Assembly (NCBI RefSeq): GCF_001949145.1
Contig: NW_019091359.1
Location: forward strand, 3,724,472-3,788,471
Reading direction: 5' to 3'
Source of the DNA: Acanthaster planci
Taxonomy: Eukaryota > Echinodermata > Asteroidea > Valvatida > Acanthasteridae
Length of the DNA stretch: 64,000 bases
Below, piece by piece: positions 47,668 through 58,990 of the stretch. The notes below the pieces were generated by a model. The model saw only the letters and a list, made by a program, of their open reading frames with translations, was not told the DNA's origin and did not search any database. Positions within the stretch are counted from its first letter, which is position 1. Every line of letters begins with the position of its first letter. Position numbers and translations under genes: made by a program.

Positions 47668-50361
47668 AAAACAGCGGCAAATTATCACCAACTGTAGAAT
47701 GAGCATTTCCTTTCTTTTCATTTCTTTTTTTCAGGTTTTATTCGGAAGGCCACGCTTTTGCAATTCAGTTTAAACTTATTGTTTGGAAAAGTCATCTTTA
47801 CATCCACAGTTTAACTTTAGAACTTTAAAAAAACTTACCTTGAAAACTATGATTTCAATAGATGCATTCACTTGTGGTTATTACTTAAGACGAATATTAG
47901 GTTTGAAGTACGTTGATAGGCAACTAACTTTGTGATAAGCTGATTTTTTGTCCTTTCAGAAAACACTTCTTACGTCTCTCCAAAAGAAAATAAATTACGT
48001 CAGAAGGAAGGTTTTCGGGCGTATTTCTGTCTGTGGCTTTTCGGCCACACGCTCAAAGTCATAAATACCCCTACTTAAAAATATTAGGACATAGAAAGAA
48101 ACCTCGCCAACGATCGCGCCAGACATTAAATTGTAGCTTGAATTGTTCTTTTGTCACCTCTTGTTTATTAATTTTTTTGGGGAGGGGGATGTGATGGCTT
48201 TCGCTGATGTAAACATTTTCTGCAAAGTATTTTCACCCCTGCAACCAGGCCTGTATGAAGAAACCGATCGTCATTTTTAAAAAGGAGATACGTGTATATA
48301 CCTCCACTCCACTGCAAAAAGAAGTAATCTAAGCTCTGATTGTTCCCGGTTATTACAGAAAAGAAAGCTCGTGTAGCTGCCCAAGGCTGGGACTCTTCAT
48401 GTCGCAAACCTGCATCAAGTGCACCTACAGCGAAACCCGTCACGAAGAGCGAAACTAATGGCACGTATATCGTCATTTGGTCGATGTAAGCTTTCTTGGA
48501 CCAATTTACAGCATTGCATCATCCATTCCGCATATCTTGCGTTACGAGATATTATTGTTATAATTCCTATATTTATTTTTCCATTTACACTTAACACGTT
48601 TGCAAAACTTCATGGACCCTCTTATAACTTCCTAGACAGTATGAACTTGTCGATGTTGTCTCAGTGCATGTCCTATATTCATAATACAACAGGCTTAAAC
48701 AAAATAATGTAAACACATTATACTTTGCCAAAAACACAATGACGTATTGTAGTTATAAGTTTAATAATACAAAGCGAGCGTTGTGCTCGTCTACTCATGC
48801 TCAGTTAAGTAGTAACATTAACATTGTTTCGATTTATGTTCGATGTTTGAGAATGCACTGTTTCATGTACATGTAGTACCGCAGTGCGTAACAGCGGCAT
48901 CAAAATATTGACAGGACAATATCATTCTTTTATAGTGTAGAAGGCTAACAGAGCGAATGTAAAATATATTTTTTCTTTTATGTTGAACTTTTCAAGTAAC
49001 CGTTGCGTGTTCACATTTATGAGCATGTCAAAACATTCTGCATAATTATTAAAATAAAGAGCGTTAATTGCTTAGTACTTACAGACTACTTTCAAATGCC
49101 CAAAGTACGCCTACGTTCGTTACAAAACATCATTATGGTTATGGATATTTGACGCGTTATTTTCAGTGAAGGGCGTGTGAATGCATTTTTGTATACACTT
49201 TGGCTTGTTTCTTGACTGCCATTCACTGCAGAGATATCAACTGAACACATAAGAAGCTAAGTATCAAACTTAACTGTTTTGTTCGTTCTCCATCAAAGTT
49301 AATTTGCATATTTCATCTTGTTTAAATTGAGTTCTCTTTAAATATTGAGAATAGAATTGTGCAATCAAAACATTCTTTTAACCTAATTGGAACATTTTCC
49401 GCAAACCTCCATACGTTTGTGGTTTCTTCAAACCCCAGACCGATGTTGTCAAACAGCGCCCTCGAACTAACACACGCACAAATCGCTGACTACCAATAAA
49501 CTCTCCAAACATGCGAGATGTAAACGCGAGTAAATTCTGGCAAAACCTTCGTGTTAACTCTTTCATCTTACAACCTTGGCACCTTACTTTAATTTCACTT
49601 TAATATGCTCCTTCCTCGTGTTAATAACAATCACACCCAGTAAAGGTTATACTGTCTCTAGACAAGGCTTAAAGTAGCACAGCAGCTATGGAAAATGGTA
49701 GTTATTTCCAGCCGAGCAAAGGTAAAAAAAAAGTACAAAGACCTTCAGCCGACCGAAAGATAACAGTTTTTTCCAAATGTAAACGCAAGCTCATGAAGTC
49801 TACGCCGTTATAGTATAAATGCTGCATAAATTGTGGAAGATACTGTCACTCTTGAACCCTTTCAGTAAATAACATACTTGGTTGGTTAATAATGTCCAAC
49901 TAAAGTCCCCAAAAGAAAATTATTATATTGGGCTGCACTATGTACACATTTCTACAATTGGGCTGCATATGTACAAATTTTCAAAAGTGCCGAGGCTTAG
50001 CCTATCTCAAAGACAAAGATCAAAAATTTGGAACAGACTTTAAAGGCACGTACGTGGTGGCTTCAGATGCTGCGACAATTTAACTCACTCATGCAGAGGT
50101 TACTAATTTATTACATAGTTCATAGCTCGGTTTACCCCTTATTATATACTCGCACTTTGTAAGGCCTTCTTCGTCATACACGTCTCTCTCACCCCAGCCT
50201 CTCCAATTGGCGACAAAGCGTCTCATTTACTTCGTGCAAGACGTTTCTTCAAGCGCATTTCTCTGAATGTACAGCCATTCTGCAAGTAACGTCTTCAAAA
50301 AATGAGGTTTTAAGCATACATTAAAAAGCGGATTTTGGAATTAAATCACCAAGACAGATCA
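47668..50361. other. Intergenic, convergent 3' ends of SOD and EF-hand gene
   Basis: Holds the likely SOD poly(A) signal (47989) and a minus-strand AATAAA at 50107-50112 for the EF-hand gene. Short frames in this span show no family features. No repeat stands out. Confidence 0.5.
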
Positions 50362-53300
50362 TTAAGACTGTCTCGCCTCCTCTATATCACCACCATCCAT
50401 GGCTGAATCCAGCATAGTTATGCCACTTGCGTCAAAGATCCAAGGAGCTTGCGTGAACTCTTCCTGGGACAAAACTTTGTTTCCTATATCATTGAGAAAT
50501 AAAGGAGAAAACTAAGTGTTACTGATATGTAGTCACGTGACTTGACGCCTGAAAAGGGTGACACTAATGACAGGATTGAGGAGTCATTTGAAAAACCCTA
50601 ACAGTCCTGAATCCTCCAATTTTAATATGATTTTGCATACACCCAGGGAGTTAGGGTTAATATCAAGTTGCTGAAACAGATTACGCAAATGTACTGGACT
50701 CAGTAAAACCGTTGTATTCGTTTTAACGCAATCTTCGAATATCAGAATATCAAAACCTTAATAAAAGAACAGCAAACCATCAACAAAAGAACAACAAACT
50801 TTTACAACAAACCGTCAACAAAAGAACAGCAAACCATGAACAAAAAACAAGAAGCCATCAACAGAATAACAGCAAACTTTCACCAAAAGAACAACAAACC
50901 ATTAACAAAAGAACAGCAAACCATTAACAAAAGAACCACAAACCATCAACAATCATTTTGGCTTTTATTGGCAATTTTATACAGCCCCCCAGACAGAGAT
51001 ACACCTACATCAACTGTATCATGTGTGCTACATCATGACTTTTTAATACGCAATTATATAAATACTGTCCACCAACTGAAAAAAACAAGGTGAACATTGG
51101 AAAATCTACCGACAGTGACAGCAACAAATTTTCTGCCCAACAGGCATGCATGACCAAGCTATCCTGCTTTTTACTCTGGCGGAAGATTAGGGCTTGGGTC
51201 TACTTCAACTCTCACATGTCTAGTCTAATCTGGATCACATTCTCTGATTGCTCTTCTCTTGTGTCCGCCTTCAACCCGTCATATGTTTGCCAGTCTGGAC
51301 ACAGCTTACAGTCTTCTGGTTTGCTGCCATCAGATAGTCACGGCAGCATTGTTCCCAGAGGATAGGGTATCTAAGAAAGTGTTGCATAGTATTGGGGTAC
51401 CCCCCTTACCTGTCCAATCCCCATACACACTCAAGACTATTATTACCTGACACATCCCCCTAGAAGTCTGTAAAGAATTCCTGAGATTCTGATCAAACAA
51501 TGACCAACACAAAGGCGGGGGGGTTCTCTCCGTCCCATATCTAGCTTCAAATGGATTGGGGTGATGTGCCACACTTACAGTTAATATTCTCATCATCGGT
51601 GTACCCCCATCTTTTCACTCTTTGCTTTATTACGGAATATAAGACAGAAAGAAAAGAACAGGCCCACAAAACGAAGGTCTAAATGGAAAATGTAGGACAT
51701 AAGGAAATTTCTTGCAGTATTTAAAGGAAATAGAAAATGTGAAGAGAAGAAAGACTGATGTTTTGACGAACTCACAAGAACACCATTTGAAAACCGACCA
51801 ACGTGCACTCTCGATAAGACCATCACGTACATGTACGTCTACTGGGCCAAACGTGATGCTTCCATAAATGGAGATTAACGGAAATCTGCAGCGGATGGAC
51901 CACACCTTTATCAGCTCCCACTGCGCACAAAACTCACTTCTAACTTCCAAACTCCTCCGAGAATTGATGAGCATTAAATCGAACCTCTTCGCATCTTAAT
52001 ACCTACAGCAAATAAGACACATTTAAGTGGTCCGCTAAGTGCAACCAAGGAGTAATTAAAAGACTACTGTGAGACCGCCTGGGTTGTATTGTTCGAGAAG
52101 GGACCACACAGGTTGAGTTGCCGATCCAAGCAAAGCCGATTAGGCGGTATCGAGAGGCAGGCAGACATCCATTATGATGGAATCATCTCCCCTTTCATAA
52201 TGGATCGGTCTTTCTGGACAAGTTACGGTTTCACTCTGATTAACTAACAGTGTAGACGCAATTCAATTGTATTTGGAACCAGACTTTCCTCTACAACATC
52301 CGTCAATGCCATCCGCATAAAAAACCACTCCGAAAATGGATCGCAAGCCCTTATTTATGTCCCACTTTCATCGGCCATAAATCGGAGAAAAAACTCACAG
52401 CCTTGGAAGGTGAACTGTCAGAAACTGTGTTTAAAAGGATTAAATTAAGACTGTTGAGATCAACTCCACGACAAGTGACCGAGATATAAACAACAAAACA
52501 GAGACCGTTTAGAAAAACAAATACATGCCATGACCTATATGCACTTAGCATTTGGCACACACGTCGTGGAATTCACCAGTCGTCTTCCAAGCGATGACAA
52601 ACATGACCAACATTGCCAAGTATGCATACCAGTCGCTGTCTCCTGCGAATATTCTAGAAAGATCCGAGAGGTAAATTAACACCAGACCAATGAATCTATA
52701 CCACGATGCAGTTTGTATCAGTGTTAAACATCTATTATAAAATAGAGCCATTCTGTTAAATCAGCTGAATGTGACTCCACTTACGTCACTTAATTTCTGC
52801 AATTTCTATCATTTTTGTTCCCAGGGCCATAACTAAAGTACGTGTAATACCTATATATTTTTAATATTATGGCTTTTTAAATTGTTCTCCTTTTTGAGTA
52901 ATACTAAATGCATTTTAGTCCTTGGAAGTCTGAAAACTACTTCACCAACCACTTTAATTTTTTTTTGCTCACCACAAAAAGTGGGGAGGGGATGATTAGC
53001 CCTTTCCCCAAAAAGTATGTGTGTGTGGGGGGGGGATTTATACTCCATTTCCCCGGATTTACGCCCATGAATTTCCTTCAGAATTAGGGGTCGGGTTTTT
53101 GGGGACAATAATGCAACATAAGCTAAACTGGTTAAACTATATTGAATGGCAAGTTGATTTTGAGGAATAAGCATCGACGACAAATAATACATTGAAGGGA
53201 TATTTCTAAGCCACACACTGTAGCAAAATGCCCTTATCCAGTGCATGCAGTGGCGTAAATCTGTGTTGGAAATTGGGGGGGTGGGGAAAGGTGGGGGGAT

Positions 53301-56278
53301 GACTTGCCCGGCCATGGAAATTTGAAGGGGGGACCATATACACTCTATAGAGGGCGATGTTCATGATAAAGATGTACATCGGTGTTGTATATCAAATTCA
53401 TGTAGAATCTTACATCAGAATGACATATTTATGGCTTTTTAAAATTGCCTTCCTCTTTTTAGTGACATTGCAAACATTTCAGTCTTTAAATTCTTCACAA
53501 TAAGCATTAATTTTTTTGCTCATGAAAAAACGTGTGCGTGTGTGGGGGAGGGATGATTCGATAGCCCATCCCCAGCCCAAAGAGTGGAGGATGTATAACC
53601 AATCCCCCCGGGATTAACGCCCATGCCCTCATCGTTGGGAATGTGTACATGAAACACAATCTAGTGGCTTAATCAAAACTTTAAATCAATGCGGAAACTT
53701 GTTAGAAGGTCGGGAAGGGTTAGGGCGATACTCATAATTCTATTTAGAACATTTGCAAGTGACCTTCTAGCTGACTAAACTAGAAATAAGAGTGACATTT
53801 CCTGCTTGAAAAGGAGGTTTCTACTGGAACCGTGAGCAGTCAAGGAGCCATTGCTGTTTATTAGATTGAGACTGGAAATGTTTTAGTTCGCATTGGGTCG
53901 TGGGAAAGGACTTAAACTGGGACTTGAAATCAACCTTTGGCTCCGATCGTTCAAATACAATGCCTTGAGTGGGTCCTCTTGAAAGCTTTTTGGCACTCTT
54001 CGTGTTTCTATAAATTTCAAGTATTCAAGAACCCATTATTTCTTATCAGACCTTAGAAATGCAGTTTATAAACTATTAGAAATCATTTCCAGTAAATGAC
54101 GTCAGTTGATTGGCACAAATCACTTAATCGCTTTCTCGAGTGACATCTTCAAGTGTTTGTCAGAAGAAATGCATTATCGGATTATGGTGTACATGTAGTA
54201 CCACAATGCAGGTTTGCAACGCGTGCAATTCGTGGGAATAAACCTTCCCTTAACTCTAATCGTGAAGAAATAACGTAAATTGAATTAAATTTAGTTTGCA
54301 AAAGCTCTTTAAAATTTCAAATAATAGACACATTAACATTTGACATCGCTTGTTTGTGATTGGGGGAGGTTTTTTTTCTTTCTTTTCTTGTGGATTTTAA
54401 ACAAGAGAGAATCGACCTCGTCAAAACGGTGTATTCAGTGATGATTACATCACTTTGAAGAGAGGCAGTCTCAAAATACAATTACGTTCCGGCTAATGGT
54501 TGTAATTGTTTGCTGGCAATAGATACTTCGTGGATGCCCACTGTACCTGAACAAAAGTGCGTGGTTGTGGTTGAAAAGGTAGCATGAGTCGACCTCTGAC
54601 CCTGTGGTGATGTATGGGGCAGGAGGTTACACAACAATGAGGGTGACAGAAGTCAGGTGAATAAACCTTCTTGGGGTGCCATCCTTCAGGAAGACGTTGA
54701 ACTCTCTATAAACACCAATAGAAGATCGACGCAATGATTTCCATATCTTCCATCTCTTGTGGTCCCATGGTTTGAATCTTAACGGACACAAATGCAGGAA
54801 TGGATGATCAGCGCTTACTTTAAGGGTTGGCTTTTCCAATGAAGGAAGTACCTGGGTTTCACTCAAGCACCGAAGACTATTTCAGTTCTCATTTCCTCAC
54901 ATTGAAAGCTGAAACCCGTGCGAGAAAGGGATTTTAAAGGCTGGTCATGAAATTCCGGATATAATCACTTCTGGTTTTACCATAGGAGAACGTTGAACTC
55001 TGAACATATAGACATAATCAGAGATCTGTAGGCCTATAGGAAGTCTGGATGCACGCTATGTCCCCCAAAGAGCACCCACAATAGCAATAGTTTTTATCAT
55101 GCTTCATGATCAACGGAAATGCTTTGCTCAACTTAGTCATTTTCCCGTTTTGCATGGCGGGCGAAGTAGATTAAGCGGGAACCTGAGCCATTTCGGATTG
55201 CCAAATATATTGTCCTTGGACTAAAGTTTGATTGTTTCCTACCGATGAAACACTGTGTTCAACAGTGGAGGAGAATTCAGCAGTTCAAGGTCGGGAAGGA
55301 TACAGAAAAAGAATCCCACGGGGAAACTTATCATGTACATACACATTCCGTTTGTAAAGTTCACCTCGTGGTCCAGTTATCTCATGCTGTGTCAATGTCA
55401 TGTTTTGGCAGAAGGGCTCAGAAGCTACCCTCTCCTTTTCCTACATTAGTTTTTTAAGGTCTACACTTTTACAAATAAAAAACTTGTAAAAGTACTCGAT
55501 ACATTATTAGATGGGAATGGAGAAACACTAGGTTGTGATAACGGTAGGCCTAAATAAAACAAGAGTAAGGAGAGGAGAAACTCAATTTGCTAACTCCAAG
55601 TTGGCTCCTCTTGAGAGATAAACGGAGGTGAGAAATTCTACATTATTTTGAAGATAACAGAGAAAGAAGTTCAATTAAGTTTAGGACAGCTTTTACCAAC
55701 AGGAAAACATTTGGAATGCATTGCTTTTTGCGTCAAGTTGTGTTGAATTCTTTGGATTATGTGTTTCTTTAAAAAAACGTTTTTGAGGAGGGGTAAACTT
55801 TTCTTCGGAGAGTGTCAAACATTATAGAGTGTTCCCCTTTACATCAGATTTACTCACCATCCAAATCAGCGGCATTAAACGGTTCCTTGGCGTCTTTTAG
55901 CTCTGTCTCTGTTACGGTAGCAAGTTCCACCAGACTCACGCCTCGACTGTGATCCAAGTCGTACGCTCCAAACTGTCTTGGTAAATTCATCCCTCGGAAC
56001 TTCAACCTCCACGCTGGTTTATCCCCATCATCCTCACCCCAATCCTCACCATCCTCGTCACCATCATCATCCAAGGGCTTAGTTACGGAGAGGTTGATCT
56101 GTTCGCTAGGCTTTGCTGGAGATGTTGGGCGCGGTTGTATGACCACGGGTCTCCACATGTCAAGAGGGACGCGGACTCGGAGTGCTAGCGGAGCAGGACT
56201 AGCTGGACTGGGCAGGATCAAGACAAGAATCACGGCAAGGGTGACTTGGACGAGACCGCTAGAAAATGTGCCCTCCAT
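50362..56278 (-). CDS. Small secreted acidic EF-hand protein
   Basis: Two exons, 56278-55858 and 50483-50362, joined in phase 1 by GT-AG, give 180 aa ending TAA. Residues 8-30 form a signal peptide (LVQVTLAVILVLILPSPASP); this start was preferred to a Met 15 codons upstream because it puts the hydrophobic stretch at the N-terminus. Residues 69-86 are a highly acidic run (LDDDGDEDGEDWGEDDGD). Two EF-hand calcium loops follow. Loop 1 is residues 107-118 (DLDHSRGVSLVE), with Arg at the usual Gly6. Loop 2 is residues 138-149 (DLDGNKVLSQEE), with ligand positions 1, 3, 5 and 12 intact. The intron (5.4 kb) cuts loop 2 after its fourth residue. The C-terminal tail has no obvious motif. A secreted calcium-binding role, for example in matrix or mineral, is inference. 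I do not recognise the exact family. Extra small exons inside the intron cannot be excluded. Confidence 0.78.
50761..50955 (+). repeat. 22-bp minisatellite
   Basis: About nine irregular copies of a unit like AACAAAAGAACAGCAAACCA plus TT or TC, with variants. It lies in the EF-hand gene intron, about 280 bases upstream of exon 2 in gene orientation. The plus-strand frame through it (NKRTTNHQQ and similar) is a by-product. Confidence 0.85.
52840..53069. mobile_element. hAT-like MITE, copy 4 (truncated)
   Basis: Right half of the same element: TATGGCTTTTTAAATTG, a GGGGATGATT segment, a G9 tract, and the end CCCCGGATTTACGCCCATG. The left end is missing. Confidence 0.6.
53248..53625. mobile_element. 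hAT-like MITE, copy 3
   Basis: Full-length-looking copy of about 378 bases: left end CAGTGGCGTAAATCTGTG, right end GGGATTAACGCCCATG. The ends are imperfect inverted repeats of the CAGTGGCGTA type seen in hAT transposons. Confidence 0.65.
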
Positions 56279-58904
56279 CGTTGGAGTTTTCAAGCTGTTC
56301 TGTATCTGTTCAATGAGAAACATAAATAGTACCCAACGTGTTGATATTTTGACGGTATGGATAATTCAAACTCAGTTGGCATTCTTTGATAAAAATTCGG
56401 GCAGGTCATTAAATCATTGTCGAAAAGGAAACTCTGCAAAATGATTTAATCGCGTCCGAACTTCTTCAATCCTTTACTGTGAAAAATAAGCTTCAACTCT
56501 GACCATTCACTGACCGACTACAAGCCCATGCATAGTCATACACACCTGAAATGAGATTTTTGATGCTATGTGACAACAGAGTTTCAGCTTGGTGAGATTG
56601 TACACACGCTTATTCGGTGAGCAAGCTGGCAGTGTAACGACCTGGGTTGAAGATGCATCTGTTTTGGTTCAGGATACCAGTTGTGTTTAAACGAGCATCA
56701 AGCTTCATTCACACATCCTTGACAAGTTAATCAGTCATGCGTACGAGTCAGTCACGTCTTCTGCAGTATGTCTTTGATACCGGGGGTACTCATGGGTCAC
56801 TTTCAGGTACGCGATTGGCTGCATGCCTGGCAGTGATACCTGAGCAACAACCAATCACAAATGAGATGTATACACAAAGCGTATTTTCAGACTGATTACT
56901 TGTCCCCAAGGGATATCGTCATTTCCTCTTTGCGTTACCCATAATTCTTAACCGTGGCAGCAAAGAAAACAAATCACTTGATCAACATTACTGTCAAATC
57001 AAGTGGTCTTGACTGCATAAATTCGAGGAAGACAAGTGGAACATGCTTCGCTGGCTGAATGTTCCCATTCGAACCTACTACAACAGACTTCTCAGACTAG
57101 AGCAGTACTTCAAAAACATAATACATTACGATGGTGCTGTTCAATATTCTGTGATTATTATGGGACACTTTATAATTTACTCCCTGAAAGAAGGCTCCCT
57201 GCATTTGGTTCAGTCTGTTCGTTCTGTCGGTTCGACCTGTATTTTCAAATTTACAATGCACTCGGAGTTTCAGTTACAACAATGAAGGGGTTTGAAGACA
57301 TTATACATGTATTCACAATTTAAGCATCAGTTTTTAATTGCCGGTACTTAAACGTTGTCACACAGGAATTATTATTTTTGCCCCGTTAAGGGTTTATTAC
57401 CATTCTCTGGTATTGATGATACATCCTCACACGACAGTATGTTTCCGTTCCCAGTTTAGAATTGATGATACTTCGGAGCAAATACTTTGACATATCCGTA
57501 TCGATAATTGCCTCTTGTCATTTCCGGAAAAGACAAGTCCTTCAGGGGTCTTGAAATGATAAACTATGTATTTTATAGGTCGAATAAAGCGGTTCCCATC
57601 ATTTCCATATTTGACATCAACGTACGCGTGCATGATTTCTTTATGGGCCGGAATATTTTACACAAGATGATCATGCTAAGACAAAACACATTCTGCAGTT
57701 TCGAAGAGTTTTTGACTTCTTGCCGTGGTTCTTGACGTCTTAATTCTCATCGTGCGTTTAAAATGAGCTCCGATTTCCAGGATGAAGTTTTGCTCCTTCA
57801 ATTTCTGGTTTCTTCTCAGTGACTATGTCCTCAAAGCGTGGCCTTATATACAGTTTCCTTTATACATTATTGAAAATTTCATTGCATGTATGTTAATACC
57901 TCAAGGGACATAATTATTTTGAGTCATGTCATTGTGCAATTTAACGAAATAAGCAAGAAAATTAAAAATGCTTGGTTCCTCGGATATTGAACGTCTTAAA
58001 TCTCTCGAAAGCAGGAGACTTTTAAGCCTGATTGATTACAAGCACAGTTATTTTTGCAAGTGTAAGTAAAATTTGATGGAAGTATTATTATTCATCAATA
58101 GCTTTTTATCAGAACAGGAATTCTATACTCACCATTTGGTGAACATGGTTTTAAGGGATTTCGACTGGATTTATGTGACTCATGACCCAGCTTACATGCT
58201 CTACACATTATTAAGTTTCCTTCCATTTTCAATCATTCAGTTTCCTTAACTCACATTCTTTGATTCTCTCCAAAAGAACTCTCAGCATGTGGGTCAAAAG
58301 GTCACCGTCCTCAAACAATGGAAGAACGTTCAGGGTTTGATCATCACAGAGATAAGGCGCCATAGCACTGTCAAGCACTCATTACTTACAGTTGGATGTG
58401 ACAGCGGGAACGTGATCTGGTGGGTGACGTGAGGAAGAGGGTACAGAAGACCGCAGTGTTTGGGCTGTTCAGATTTTTGCTGACGGCTAATTTGTCTAAG
58501 GGGACAGTCAACTCAGTGTTAGAAAATGAACTTCTGAGTCCTATAGTCGGGTGTATATAAGCTTTATGTAATGTCTCTAAAAGGAAGTTATCAAATCGTA
58601 AAACCCAACACAAGTAAAGTGCAGCTATTGGCGGGTGCTCGGGTTATAGGCCTATATGAACGAAACCCACGATGCTTGTCAACATTTTTGCAGATCTGAA
58701 CATGTTCAAATGCAAGTTTGGAGTAATTCGATTAAAACAAGTTTCTCCGTACAAGCTAATGATGCTTGAAAAGAGAAACAGCTCGATTACAAAAACGCGT
58801 TGAAGTTCACTAGTCCATCAGTTTTAGCATTCATGACATTCGAAATTACAATATGTACTCTTTTAATAACGGTTTTTGTCCAAGAGCTTGCAAAAAATTC
58901 ACGA
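56279..58904. other. Intergenic upstream of the EF-hand gene
   Basis: Should hold the EF-hand promoter. Overlapping frames at 57036-57323 and 57427-57735 lack recognisable domains or splice structure. No RNA gene seen. Confidence 0.45.
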
Positions 58905-58990
58905 GCCGACTCGCGTGGAACTCAAACCCACGACCTCTTGCTTAGGGGCCTACTAGCGTTGACGTCTTTACCACTCGACCACCGAGCTGG
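58905..58990 (-). repeat. tRNA-derived SINE-like sequence
   Basis: The minus strand reads GCTCGGTGGTCGAGTGGTAA, with a good A box (TGGTCGAGTGG), then an anticodon-arm-like region, then GGTCGTGGGTTTGAGTTCCA, with an imperfect B box. The arrangement resembles a class II (Leu/Ser-like) tRNA head, but the stems do not close cleanly, so a SINE head or tRNA pseudogene is more likely than a working tRNA. Confidence 0.6.

Noticed and set aside
50761-50955. CRISPR-like array
   Set aside because: The units are contiguous and imperfect with no unique spacers; it is a minisatellite in an animal intron.
52545-52751. 68-residue minus-strand frame with hydrophobic segments
   Set aside because: Hydrophobic, but inside an intron with no convincing splice sites or family match.
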